The translations under genes and the position numbers were made by a program. 21,425 bases of DNA from contig CAJULU010000050.1 in assembly GCA_910587575.1 (NCBI GenBank), positions 7,439 through 28,863 on the forward strand, in the 5' to 3' direction. Below the pieces are notes generated by a model that worked only from the letters and a program-made list of their open reading frames with translations, did not search any database and was not told the origin of the DNA. The first letter of the stretch is position 1. Every line of letters starts with the position of its first letter. Shown here piece by piece: positions 6,767 through 14,051 of this stretch. The stretch is from an uncultured Dorea sp. (GTDB taxonomy: Bacteria; Bacillota; Clostridia; Lachnospirales; Lachnospiraceae).

Positions 6767-8170
6767 TCACAGGCTCTCCCGGATCAGAAGCATGGCATCA
6801 TAGTTTCCCTCTGCCCGTTTCTGAAATTCCAGGCTTCCGTCATGGGCTCTGGCAATCTGATCTGTCAGACAAAGACCCATGATATGGACACGGCTGTCCG
6901 GCTTTGCCATATTCTGCACGACCTCCTCGGGAATACCAGGCCCCGTATCCTGCACAAAGCAGGACAGACAGTCCTCCTGCCGGGTCAGGGATACCGTGAT
7001 CTGACATCCGGCCGGATTATGCTTTATGCTGTTTCCAAGAAGATTTCTTAAGGCCCGCATAAGCAGACCTTCATCCGCCTGGACCCATACCTGTTCCATC
7101 TCTTCCTTCATCATGATCTCAAACTCATATTCCCCGCCCTGTTCCAGTTCTTCATTATATATATCGCTGATAGCGCTTCGCAGCAATGCCACCAGCAGAC
7201 AACGGGTCTTTTTCAATGGCTGCGCCTGATAAGCAAGCTTGGAAGTCAGATTCAGATCGGCAATCAGCTGACGGATGATCAGACTCTGTCTGCGGATATT
7301 TTCTGCAAGCAGGCGGTTTCCGTTTTGTAAAGAAGGATCCCTGGCCAGCCGGTCCGAATATCCCATAATCAGAGACAACGGCGTCCGTATATCATGGGAA
7401 ACCCCGGCAATCCATTCCGTCCTGGCAAAATCTCTTCTGGCCAGCGCCTTATTTTGAGACAAAAGAAGCTCTGACGCCTCATTCAGCTTCCCGGCCAGTT
7501 CTCCGACTGCGCCCCTTTCCTTCAGATGTACCGGCTTCTGGGCCGCCAGATCTTCGATTCCCTGGGCAATCGGCTTCATAGACCTGTAAAACCGGCACCC
7601 GAATCCAAGAACAAAAAGAAGAATCACCAGAAGATTGATGAAAACGGCTGCCTTCCCGTAGATTGCCAGAAATTCAACCAATGGCTCAGAAATCACCAGG
7701 CTGTGTCGGAAGATCAGCCCCGGATCACATCCGAATACCAGAAGCAGTTCCCCGCTTACCAGTACCCTGACCGGATAATCCGCAAGATACCATCTGGAGA
7801 AAGCGGCCACATCCTGGATACTGTACTGTACCGGAATCTCCGGGGGAAGTTTCCACTGCCAGACAGCCTTTCCTTCCCGGTCAAGGGCCATTGCCCAGAT
7901 AAATTCTGAATCCTCCAGAATTTCCATTCCCTTCTCCGACAAAACATACGGAAGCGGCATCTGGTTCCCGTCTTTCCGCTCCGAAAACTCGTCCCCGATC
8001 AATTCCATGGTACTTACAGAAATCTTCGAAAATCTCTCTGACGCCTCCTGTTTTGAAACATAATATCCAATCCCGGTCAGCAGGCATCCGTTGCTTACCA
8101 GTATAATCAGAATGATCACTCCCACCGTCAATGAATACCGGCGGATAATCCGGAATAAACTTTTCATCAT
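6767..8170 (-). CDS. Sensor histidine kinase of the ABC-exporter module
   Basis: A 467-residue membrane sensor kinase. TM1 is at about 13-36, an extracytoplasmic sensing region of about 130 residues follows, and TM2 is at about 172-195. A HAMP-like linker, the HisKA domain with phospho-acceptor H259 (GVSHDIRTPLS), and an HATPase domain with N-box N380 (LLGNSIKHN) and G1 box QDTGPGIP (about 407-413) follow. The G2 region (HIMGLCL) is less glycine-rich than usual. The ATG follows the regulator stop by three bases (TAG AGG ATG), so the two are translationally linked. Context with a divergent lantibiotic-immunity-type exporter suggests it senses a peptide antibiotic or its effect on the envelope. 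The ligand is unknown. Confidence 0.92.
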   Translation of the reverse strand: MMKSLFRIIRRYSLTVGVIILIILVSNGCLLTGIGYYVSKQEASERFSKISVSTMELIGDEFSERKDGNQMPLPYVLSEKGMEILEDSEFIWAMALDREGKAVWQWKLPPEIPVQYSIQDVAAFSRWYLADYPVRVLVSGELLLVFGCDPGLIFRHSLVISEPLVEFLAIYGKAAVFINLLVILLFVLGFGCRFYRSMKPIAQGIEDLAAQKPVHLKERGAVGELAGKLNEASELLLSQNKALARRDFARTEWIAGVSHDIRTPLSLIMGYSDRLARDPSLQNGNRLLAENIRRQSLIIRQLIADLNLTSKLAYQAQPLKKTRCLLVALLRSAISDIYNEELEQGGEYEFEIMMKEEMEQVWVQADEGLLMRALRNLLGNSIKHNPAGCQITVSLTRQEDCLSCFVQDTGPGIPEEVVQNMAKPDSRVHIMGLCLTDQIARAHDGSLEFQKRAEGNYDAMLLIRESL

Positions 8171-8173
8171 CCT

Positions 8174-8881
8174 CTACCCCTTTTCCAGCCGGTATCCAAG
8201 CCCTCTTGCCGTCAGAAGCCACCTGGGATGTGAAGGGTCTTCCTCAATCTTCTCCCGCAGATGCCGGATATGTACCATCAGCGTATTCTCGTACCCATAA
8301 TACGAATCTCCCCAGACGGCATTGCAGAGCGAGTCAAAGGTCACGATCCTTCCCCTGTTCTGGTTCAGCTTTTCCAGCAGAAGCAATTCCTTGGCTGTCA
8401 GAGGGATCTCTTCTGTACCGCTGCGGACCAGGGCCCTCTCCGGCAATATCTCCCGTATTCCCACAAAAAAACTTTTCTCCCGGTATTCAGCCTCGTCCAG
8501 AAAATGATAGGTTCTTTTCAATATGGCGCTGATCCGAAGCACCAGTTCCTCTGGCAGAAACGGCTTCGTCATATAATCATCGGCCCCAAGGCCCAGCCCG
8601 AAAAGACGGTCCTCGTCTTCATCTTTTGCCGACAGGAAAAGAATCGGTACATTGGTTTTTCTGCGCATCCGTCCAAACAGAGAGAATCCGTCCTCCCCGG
8701 GAAGCATAATGTCCAGAATCACCAGATCCGGCTGAACGGTCAGGAAACATTCCATTGCCGCTTTCGCATCCTCTGCCAGAAAAATCTGACGGAATCCATT
8801 CTCTTTCAGAATCGTTTCTATCATCTGCAGAATCTCTTTGTTATCATCAACTGCCAGAATCTTACGTTCATAGATTTCCAT
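8174..8881 (-). CDS. OmpR/PhoB-family response regulator
   Basis: A 235-residue regulator partnering the downstream kinase. The receiver domain holds D12/D13 and phospho-acceptor D57 (VILDIMLPGEDG), with TKPF near residue 105. The C-terminal winged helix (VWGDSYYGYENTLMVHIRHLREK, cut here as a motif region near the end, and GLGYRLEKG) is typical of OmpR/PhoB. I chose the ATG at 8881 because GGGAGGAAAG precedes it and the protein then begins MEIYERKILAVDD. The longer frame to 8923 would run into the -10 region. It probably binds the four 11-bp repeats at 8955-9004 and activates the divergent exporter genes, and possibly itself. Confidence 0.93.
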   Translation of the reverse strand: MEIYERKILAVDDNKEILQMIETILKENGFRQIFLAEDAKAAMECFLTVQPDLVILDIMLPGEDGFSLFGRMRRKTNVPILFLSAKDEDEDRLFGLGLGADDYMTKPFLPEELVLRISAILKRTYHFLDEAEYREKSFFVGIREILPERALVRSGTEEIPLTAKELLLLEKLNQNRGRIVTFDSLCNAVWGDSYYGYENTLMVHIRHLREKIEEDPSHPRWLLTARGLGYRLEKG

Positions 8882-8921
8882 ATCGTTTCTTTCCTCCCAT
8901 ACATTCCGGAATGCTGCTTCC

Positions 8922-8950
8922 ATTATAACCGGACCGGCTCTGTTTTCCCA
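8922..8950 (-). promoter_or_regulatory. Promoter of the regulator-kinase operon
   Basis: A perfect minus-strand TATAAT at 8922-8927 lies 40 bases before the regulator ATG. The -35 position (about 8945-8950, TGGGAA) is a poor match. This suggests help from the regulator bound just upstream at 8955-9004, i.e. autoregulation; that part is inference. Confidence 0.6.
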
Positions 8951-8954
8951 GCCG

Positions 8955-9004
8955 GTAAGACCATAATTAAGCTAAAAATAAGGTCTGGTTAAGTCTCATA
9001 TAAG
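8955..9004. promoter_or_regulatory. Response-regulator operator: WTAAG direct repeats at 11-bp pitch
   Basis: Four WTAAG units start at 8967 (TTAAG), 8978 (ATAAG), 8989 (TTAAG) and 9000 (ATAAG), exactly 11 bp apart. A fifth looser unit, GTAAG, is at 8955, 12 bp before the first. Tandem 11-bp direct repeats, bound head-to-tail on one face of DNA, are the hallmark of OmpR/PhoB-type regulators. The last unit ends 10 bp before the TATGAT box of the exporter genes, at the place where the -35 would be, as in PhoB-dependent promoters. Confidence 0.82.
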
Positions 9005-9014
9005 GAAAATCCCC

Positions 9015-9020
9015 TATGAT
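9015..9020 (+). promoter_or_regulatory. -10 box of the ABC exporter operon
   Basis: TATGAT on the plus strand, about 90 bases before the exporter ATG. The expected -35 window (about 8992-8997) is not canonical and is occupied by the WTAAG repeats, consistent with an activator-dependent promoter. Confidence 0.6.
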
Positions 9021-9050
9021 TACCCATGGATACACAATATCTGATCGTCC

Positions 9051-9083
9051 GGGAGGCAGCAGACGGATCTTCTGCAGCCTCCC
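9051..9083 (+). promoter_or_regulatory. Leader hairpin upstream of the exporter RBS
   Basis: Strong inverted repeat: GGGAGGC (9051-9057) pairs with GCCTCCC (9077-9083), then an A-A mismatch, then GCAGA (9059-9063) pairs with TCTGC (9071-9075) around a 7-base loop. It lies in the predicted 5' leader, 10 bases before the AAAGGAGG ribosome binding site. There is no T-run, so it is not a simple terminator. The 5' arm contains GGGAGG, which resembles a ribosome binding site. Confidence 0.6.
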
Positions 9084-9106
9084 TGGACAGCAAAGGAGGA
9101 ATTTTT

Positions 9107-10021
9107 ATGAAGCCCATTATCAGAACGGAAAATCTCACCAAGCAGTATGGCAGCAAAACCGTTGTAAACGAGATTGACCTGTCCGTTCCCGCAGGCAGCA
9201 TCTACGGTTTCTTAGGCCCGAACGGCGCCGGGAAATCCACCACCATCAAGCTGCTGCTGGGACTTGTCAGGCCCACCGCCGGAAGCATGGAACTGTCGGG
9301 AAAAGAGATTACCCCAAAGAACCGCCTTGACATTCTGTCACAGACCGGATCTCTGATCGAGTCCCCGGCCTACTACGGACATCTGAGCGGCAAAGAAAAC
9401 CTGCAGATCATCTGCACTTTGAAAAACGTCCCGGAAACAGAGATTGGCCGGGTATTGAAGATTGTGCGCATGGAGGGCCAGAAAGACAAAAAAGTCCGGA
9501 ATTATTCCCTTGGCATGAAGCAGCGTCTGGGACTGGCCGCCGCAATGATCGGAAATCCCAGGCTTCTCCTTCTGGATGAGCCCACCAACGGACTTGACCC
9601 GGCAGGCATCCAGGAAATGCGGGAGTTAATCTGCTCTCTTCCCGGACAATACGGGATTACCGTCCTGGTATCCAGCCATCTTCTAAGTGAGATTGACCAG
9701 ATGGCAACCCACGTAGGCATCATTGACCAGGGAGAGCTTATTTTCCAGGATTCCCTCGACTGCCTTCATGAACACAGCAGATCCCGGCTCCTTCTGCATA
9801 CTGACAACGATCCCGAAGCCGCAAAGCTTCTGAAACACTTCCGGATTCCCTCTGAACAGAAAGACGGGAAACTCTATCTGCGTGTCAGCGAGGACGGCCT
9901 GGTAATCAAAGCCGTTGCCGGCCTGGTAAATTCCGGTATCGGTATTCTGCGCCTGAACGAACAGCAGATGAGCTTAGAGGATATATTCCTGCATCTGACA
10001 GGAAGGCAGGTGAGCCTATGA
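9107..10021 (+). CDS. ABC transporter ATP-binding protein, lantibiotic-immunity/BcrA type
   Basis: A 304-residue nucleotide-binding subunit that should energise the two permeases encoded next. Walker A is GPNGAGKS (37-44), the signature is YSLGMKQR (133-140), Walker B is LLLLDEPT (D157, E158) and the H-switch is H191 in VSSHLLSE. In place of the usual Q-loop it has SLIESPAYYGHLS with E85. This 'E-loop' is described for LanF lantibiotic-immunity and BcrA-like ATPases. The C-terminal extension (about 220-304) is also usual for that group. I chose ATG 9107 because of the perfect AAAGGAGG just before it; an earlier in-frame ATG at 9026 lies at the predicted transcription start. The stop overlaps the next ATG by four bases (ATGA). 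Confidence 0.94.
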   Translation: MKPIIRTENLTKQYGSKTVVNEIDLSVPAGSIYGFLGPNGAGKSTTIKLLLGLVRPTAGSMELSGKEITPKNRLDILSQTGSLIESPAYYGHLSGKENLQIICTLKNVPETEIGRVLKIVRMEGQKDKKVRNYSLGMKQRLGLAAAMIGNPRLLLLDEPTNGLDPAGIQEMRELICSLPGQYGITVLVSSHLLSEIDQMATHVGIIDQGELIFQDSLDCLHEHSRSRLLLHTDNDPEAAKLLKHFRIPSEQKDGKLYLRVSEDGLVIKAVAGLVNSGIGILRLNEQQMSLEDIFLHLTGRQVSL

Positions 10022-10782
10022 CTTCCTCATTTACCAGACAATTACGGGCAGAAAAACAGAAAGGCCGCAGAAGGCATCTCATACTCCTTCCCCTTCTGTT
10101 CTTATTCTTCCAGGCGGTCTGGACTGCCTGGCAGCTTTCCAATGCTTCCCCTGGGGAAATACAGACGGGATACCTGCTGCTCTTTCACCATCTTCCTCTA
10201 ATGAATACTCTTCTGCTTCCCATGCTGGCAGCAGTGACTGCCAGCCGGTCCTGCGACATGGAACTTAAGGGGGATACTTTAAAGCTTCTGTATACTATGC
10301 AGAACCCTTCTGTCTTCTTTGACTGCAAATACCTGGCCGGGTTACGGTATCTGCTGATCTTTACAGCAGGACAGGGACTGCTGATTCTGTCATCCGGCCG
10401 GCTGTACCTTTTCACGGAGCCGCTGAAATGGCCAATGCTTTTTAAGCATCTGGCAGTGACCCTCTTAGTCAGCGCCGTGCTGCTGTCCATCCAGCAGACT
10501 CTTTCCCTGTTGTCGGCAAGCCAGATCCTGCCGCTGGCAGCAGGACTGACCGGATGCTTCCTGGGGCTTTTTTCCCTGTTCTTCCCGGCCTTTATCGCCA
10601 GACTATTTATCTGGGGATACTACGCCGCCTTTCCGGTGGCAGCCATGGACTGGGAGCGGTCCACAAGAATTGTCCGTTATTATGAGGTTTCTTTTCCAAT
10701 GGCCGGATTTCTCGTATTCCTGGCCGCCTGTACTGGCATCTACCTGCTGTGCAAATCAATCACCGTAAGAAAGGAAGTGTAA
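10018..10782 (+). CDS. ABC transporter permease, lantibiotic-immunity (LanE/G-like) family
   Basis: A 254-residue integral membrane protein with about six predicted segments (roughly 20-38, 57-76, 107-124, 141-160, 168-200 and 228-246). The N-terminus is basic and cytoplasmic. A charged segment after TM2, RSCDMELKGDTLKLLYTM, fits the conserved cytoplasmic loop of LanE/LanG and ABC-2 permeases that contacts the ATPase. It overlaps the ATPase gene by four bases and is followed by a second permease after three bases, the usual F-E-G gene arrangement. Sequence alone does not settle whether it is the E or the G subunit. It would export or expel a peptide from the membrane. Confidence 0.85.
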   Translation: MTSSFTRQLRAEKQKGRRRHLILLPLLFLFFQAVWTAWQLSNASPGEIQTGYLLLFHHLPLMNTLLLPMLAAVTASRSCDMELKGDTLKLLYTMQNPSVFFDCKYLAGLRYLLIFTAGQGLLILSSGRLYLFTEPLKWPMLFKHLAVTLLVSAVLLSIQQTLSLLSASQILPLAAGLTGCFLGLFSLFFPAFIARLFIWGYYAAFPVAAMDWERSTRIVRYYEVSFPMAGFLVFLAACTGIYLLCKSITVRKEV

Positions 10783-10785
10783 AAA

Positions 10786-11520
10786 ATGATGCTGTTACGC
10801 TGTATCAGATCGGAAAACCTGAAGCTTCGGCATTCTCTGATCTTTCCTGCCTGTATCCTCATTCCGGTCATTCCCGCCGTCATGGGAACCTTTAATTACC
10901 TGCAGAATACCGGACTCCTTACGGAGCAGTGGTATTCCCTGTGGACCCAGCATACCTTGTTCTATGCCAGTTTTTTCTATGCACCGCTCATCGCCCTTTA
11001 CTGCTCCTACCTCTGGCGTCTTGAGCACCTCAATCACAACTGGAATGTATTCCTGACCGCACCGGTAACCATTCCCTGCCTGTATCTGGGGAAACTGGCG
11101 GTCATTATGAAGGTGACGCTGATAACCCAGCTGTGGGTAGGAACCCTCTATCTTTTCAGCGGGAAAATCATCGGGCTGCCGGGCCTGTGCCCTGCCAGAA
11201 TCTGCTTCTGGCTTCTCCGGGGAACCCTGGCTGCCGCCGCAATCGGCACCGTCCAGCTTCTGTTATCCATGTTAATACGAAGCTTTTCCCTTCCCATCGG
11301 TATTGCCCTGATTGGCAGTATTCTTGGCATGCTGCTCTCTAACAAGGGATTGGGATACTTCTGGCCCTACAGTCTGATGACTATGGGGATGAATTCCAAT
11401 AAGTCGGAAGATACCCTGGGCGGAAATATGCTTCCCTTTCTTCTCTCCACACTGGTTTTCTTTCTGGCCTTCTATCTGGCGGCGGTCAGGAGCTTGAAAA
11501 CCAGGGACGTCCATGCATAA
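10786..11520 (+). CDS. ABC transporter permease, lantibiotic-immunity (LanE/G-like) family, second subunit
   Basis: A 244-residue membrane protein with about six predicted segments. The motif LWRLEHLNHNWNVFLTAPV (residues about 76-94), followed by YLGKL, fits the 'E...N.W....P......K' pattern of MutE/EpiE-type immunity permeases and supports the family call more strongly than for the first permease. Two ATG codons in tandem open the frame; GGAAG lies just upstream within the previous gene. It is the last gene of the exporter operon and is followed by a hairpin terminator. With the ATPase it would form a heterotrimeric-type exporter (one ATPase gene, two different permeases). Confidence 0.9.
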   Translation: MMLLRCIRSENLKLRHSLIFPACILIPVIPAVMGTFNYLQNTGLLTEQWYSLWTQHTLFYASFFYAPLIALYCSYLWRLEHLNHNWNVFLTAPVTIPCLYLGKLAVIMKVTLITQLWVGTLYLFSGKIIGLPGLCPARICFWLLRGTLAAAAIGTVQLLLSMLIRSFSLPIGIALIGSILGMLLSNKGLGYFWPYSLMTMGMNSNKSEDTLGGNMLPFLLSTLVFFLAFYLAAVRSLKTRDVHA

Positions 11521-11570
11521 TCATCAAGGTATCGTCAGCCGTCTTTTCTATATTTAAGGAAAGAATGCAG

Positions 11571-11605
11571 CGGGAGATATGGCCGCACACAGGTCACATC
11601 TCCCG
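11571..11605 (+). terminator. Terminator after the ABC exporter operon
   Basis: CGGGAGAT (11571-11578) pairs with ATCTCCCG (11598-11605), an 8-bp stem extended by TG/CA after one mismatch, and is followed by TTATTT. It lies about 50 bases past the last permease stop. Confidence 0.65.
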
Positions 11606-11712
11606 TTATTTAACCAGCCGCTTAATAATTAATAGCGTTAATATTACCAATATCTTTTTCAAACAATATCTGCTCCTTTTTTATATCTACCCCATATTGA
11701 CCGTCTCTTTTA

Positions 11713-12189
11713 CTATTCTTCTACCTTTTCCTTCGGTATGCATCCCAATTTTTTAACCATAAATTCATAAAGTTCCGCATCAGTACCTACCGAATAAAAA
11801 TAAAGAAACCCATATCCCAGATGGATTACAATATAAATACCGTTTTTTTCTACAAATTCGATTTTAAAAACTACAGACATGTTACCGTTTACAAAAAATC
11901 TTTTTACACCTTTTACATTAAAAAAATATTCACCCTCCTTTTCCCAAAATTCATAGTATAATGTATCATCTATCTCATTTGTATATAATTTATCTATAAT
12001 TTCTTCTTTAGAAAGACTACATTTAAAAATCAAATGATGATGTCTATTTTTGTAGATTCCATTCGAATATTTCAAATATCGATTATAACGCACAAAAATA
12101 AGGATCAATGTTATTATTGAAAGAGGAACAAAAAAGCATAAAAACAAAAGTAAACTTTCTATATTATTTTTCAGAATAATCAGTGACAT
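11713..12189 (-). CDS. Hypothetical AT-rich membrane-anchored protein
   Basis: A 158-residue protein I do not recognise. It has one strongly hydrophobic N-terminal segment (about 10-34), then a basic stretch (VRYNRYLKYS), and a soluble region of alternating hydrophobic and charged residues that suggests a beta-rich cytoplasmic domain ending KEKVEE. The DNA is strikingly AT-rich: hand counts of three 60-base lines gave 20-27% G+C, against about 45% in a line of the neighbouring gene. Codon use is shifted to A/T endings. The start ATG has no close ribosome binding site (GGGGAGGG is about 16 bases upstream). This suggests recent acquisition. It follows the orphan ATPase/nuclease gene on the same strand by 61 bases. 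Confidence 0.6.
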   Translation of the reverse strand: MSLIILKNNIESLLLFLCFFVPLSIITLILIFVRYNRYLKYSNGIYKNRHHHLIFKCSLSKEEIIDKLYTNEIDDTLYYEFWEKEGEYFFNVKGVKRFFVNGNMSVVFKIEFVEKNGIYIVIHLGYGFLYFYSVGTDAELYEFMVKKLGCIPKEKVEE

Positions 12190-12250
12190 GACTCTGTTTT
12201 ATGCCCTCCCCAAAGCGGCTGTTCTCCTTCAACCAGATCCTCTATTTCTA

Positions 12251-13840
12251 TCAGCAGTTTTTGCAAAGCTTCTCGATCACGCAGCTATGCTTCCTTTTCC
12301 CTATTGGTGCCTCTTTATTGTAGTTAATTCCGACCAGCAGAATCTTCCCTCCGTATTCCCGAATGGCATCCGGATATCTCCGCTGCTTCATCTGCCGGAT
12401 TGCCCCCTGGGCCGTCTGGTTCCATTTCAGTTCAACGACCAGCGCCGGCAGCATGGAATCCTTCTTAGGAAGGTACACCATATCCGCATACCCATCTCCT
12501 GCCGGCAGTTCTTCAAACAACACAAACTCATCTCCATAACTGAAATAAGCCCGTTTTATCACACTGCGGAGCGACTGTTCACTGTTATAATGAAGCGGTG
12601 CTTCTTCCCCATGGATTTTCTCAATCTGTCTGGCCACCGCTTCCGCATTTCCATGAACCGTGTCCATAATAAGCTGCTCACTCTCTCTGACCCGCCGTAT
12701 GGTGTCGTCCCGCTTCACATCCCGGACAATCCTGTCAAATTCTATCCGAATCTCTTCATTGGGGATACGCACCCGCTCCGTCGCCTCATCATAGGCAAGA
12801 TATCCCAGATGAACCAGCAGTGTCAGCACATCGTCCCGGTTCCGGAAGGTCACCAGGTCATTGGCAAATTTTTTTGTATCCACCTTCACTTCCCCGCCGC
12901 CGGTCAACTCGGCTACCGTCCTGGATAGCCCGTCAAAATCCATGCTGATATACCCTGTCAGGCTTTCCGCCGCCGATGTCTGGATCCAGTAAGAATCAAA
13001 ATCATCATTGCGGATCGCTTCCATCACAGAATTCGGATTATATACGGATCCTACGCCGCGGAAGGAGTAGCCGTCATACCAATGCTTCATACATGCAAAA
13101 TCACAGCCGTATTCCTCACAGAGTTTCCGTACCTCTTCTTCTGTAAATCCCACATAACCTCCGAATTTCCTGGGTCTGACTGCCGTAAATTCCTTAAAAT
13201 CTGAAACCGCTGACTGGGATCCATCTTTCTTAATGGGAAGAATCCCCGTCATATACACAGCCGCAAATATTTTATCCGTCGTGTTGCTGCTCTTGAAAAG
13301 AGTCCGCAGGAACTCAAGATAGTCTCTCTCTTTCCCTGGTGTTTCCCTGACCGGTGCATCCCATTCGTCAATAATCACAACAAACTTATTGCCTGTCAGT
13401 TCCACGGCATGAATCAGCGTTTCGTCGAAGGAACTGCCCTCTTTCAAATCCGGATATGCACGAAGAAGTTCTTTCCCGACACTTTCCTTTATATACGCAA
13501 TCATATCCTCTGAGCCTGCATTCCCCATGACATTGGTCATATCAAGATAGATCACGTCATATTGATTCAGATGTTTCCGGTAAGATTCTCTCATCTTCTC
13601 ATCCGCCGCAATCTCCAGGTCATCGAACAGATCTGAAGAATCACAGGTCTTATCATAATATGCACACAGCATTTTCGCCGCAAATGACTTCCCAAAACGG
13701 CGGGGCCTGCTGATACATGTCAGCCGCCTCGGAGTATCAATCGTATCGTTAATCAGCCCGATCAGCCCGCTTTTATCAACATAGGTGTCATTCCTGATAC
13801 CGGTGAAGCCGCTGTTCCCGGGATTCAGATACTTCCCCAT
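12251..13840 (-). CDS. AAA-like ATPase fused to PD-(D/E)XK nuclease domain
   Basis: A 529-residue protein of the widespread but uncharacterised AAA-ATPase-like plus PD-(D/E)XK (PDDEXK_9 type) family common in gut anaerobes. A modified P-loop RPRRFGKS (45-52) replaces the glycine-rich Walker A, and the Walker B is VVIIDEWD (D158, E159). YMTGILPIKK (about 196-205) is typical of the family. The C-terminal domain has D453 in GYADMVY and E470-x-K472 in VVELKW, the PD-(D/E)XK catalytic pattern. The ATG at 13840 is chosen because GGAAGGAG precedes it; the frame extends to 13909 without RBS. No partner gene is present. The function is unknown; suggestions of a role in mobile-element or DNA-damage contexts remain inference. 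Confidence 0.88.
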   Translation of the reverse strand: MGKYLNPGNSGFTGIRNDTYVDKSGLIGLINDTIDTPRRLTCISRPRRFGKSFAAKMLCAYYDKTCDSSDLFDDLEIAADEKMRESYRKHLNQYDVIYLDMTNVMGNAGSEDMIAYIKESVGKELLRAYPDLKEGSSFDETLIHAVELTGNKFVVIIDEWDAPVRETPGKERDYLEFLRTLFKSSNTTDKIFAAVYMTGILPIKKDGSQSAVSDFKEFTAVRPRKFGGYVGFTEEEVRKLCEEYGCDFACMKHWYDGYSFRGVGSVYNPNSVMEAIRNDDFDSYWIQTSAAESLTGYISMDFDGLSRTVAELTGGGEVKVDTKKFANDLVTFRNRDDVLTLLVHLGYLAYDEATERVRIPNEEIRIEFDRIVRDVKRDDTIRRVRESEQLIMDTVHGNAEAVARQIEKIHGEEAPLHYNSEQSLRSVIKRAYFSYGDEFVLFEELPAGDGYADMVYLPKKDSMLPALVVELKWNQTAQGAIRQMKQRRYPDAIREYGGKILLVGINYNKEAPIGKRKHSCVIEKLCKNC

Positions 13841-13904
13841 AATACTTCCCACTCCTTCCCACGACGCCTTCAGATTTTCTTCCGGCTTTCCAAATCTTAT
13901 GTGA

Positions 13905-13934
13905 ATCATATCATAGCCTGATGTTATATGGCAA
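13905..13934 (-). promoter_or_regulatory. Promoter of the AAA/PD-(D/E)XK gene
   Basis: On the minus strand TTGCCA (13929-13934) and TATGAT (13905-13910) are separated by 18 bases, a reasonable vegetative promoter about 65 bases before the chosen ATG. This supports the start at 13840, because the longer frame would begin almost at the -10 box. Confidence 0.6.
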
Positions 13935-14051
13935 GGAATTTGCTATAGAAACAACGGCAGAATATTTTTCCCAACAAGTATTGCATATTTCATCCCAAAC
14001 CATTACTATGATTATTACAATAGTTTTTTTATAACAAAGGAGGAGTTCTGC

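Noticed and set aside
9026..9106. N-terminal extension of the exporter ATPase from ATG 9026
   Set aside because: It starts at about the predicted transcription start, has no RBS, and crosses the leader hairpin, whereas ATG 9107 has a perfect RBS and the normal family N-terminus.
12188..12928. Plus-strand open frame of 246 codons opposite the AAA/PD-(D/E)XK gene
   Set aside because: The minus-strand gene has conserved ATPase and nuclease motifs, a promoter and an RBS; the plus-strand frame is low-complexity antisense reading.
14007..14021. TATGAT or TACAAT as a -10 box for the M42 gene
   Set aside because: Neither has a -35 at 16-18 bases (TTGCAT is 20 bases from TATGAT), so I did not list a promoter, although one must lie nearby.
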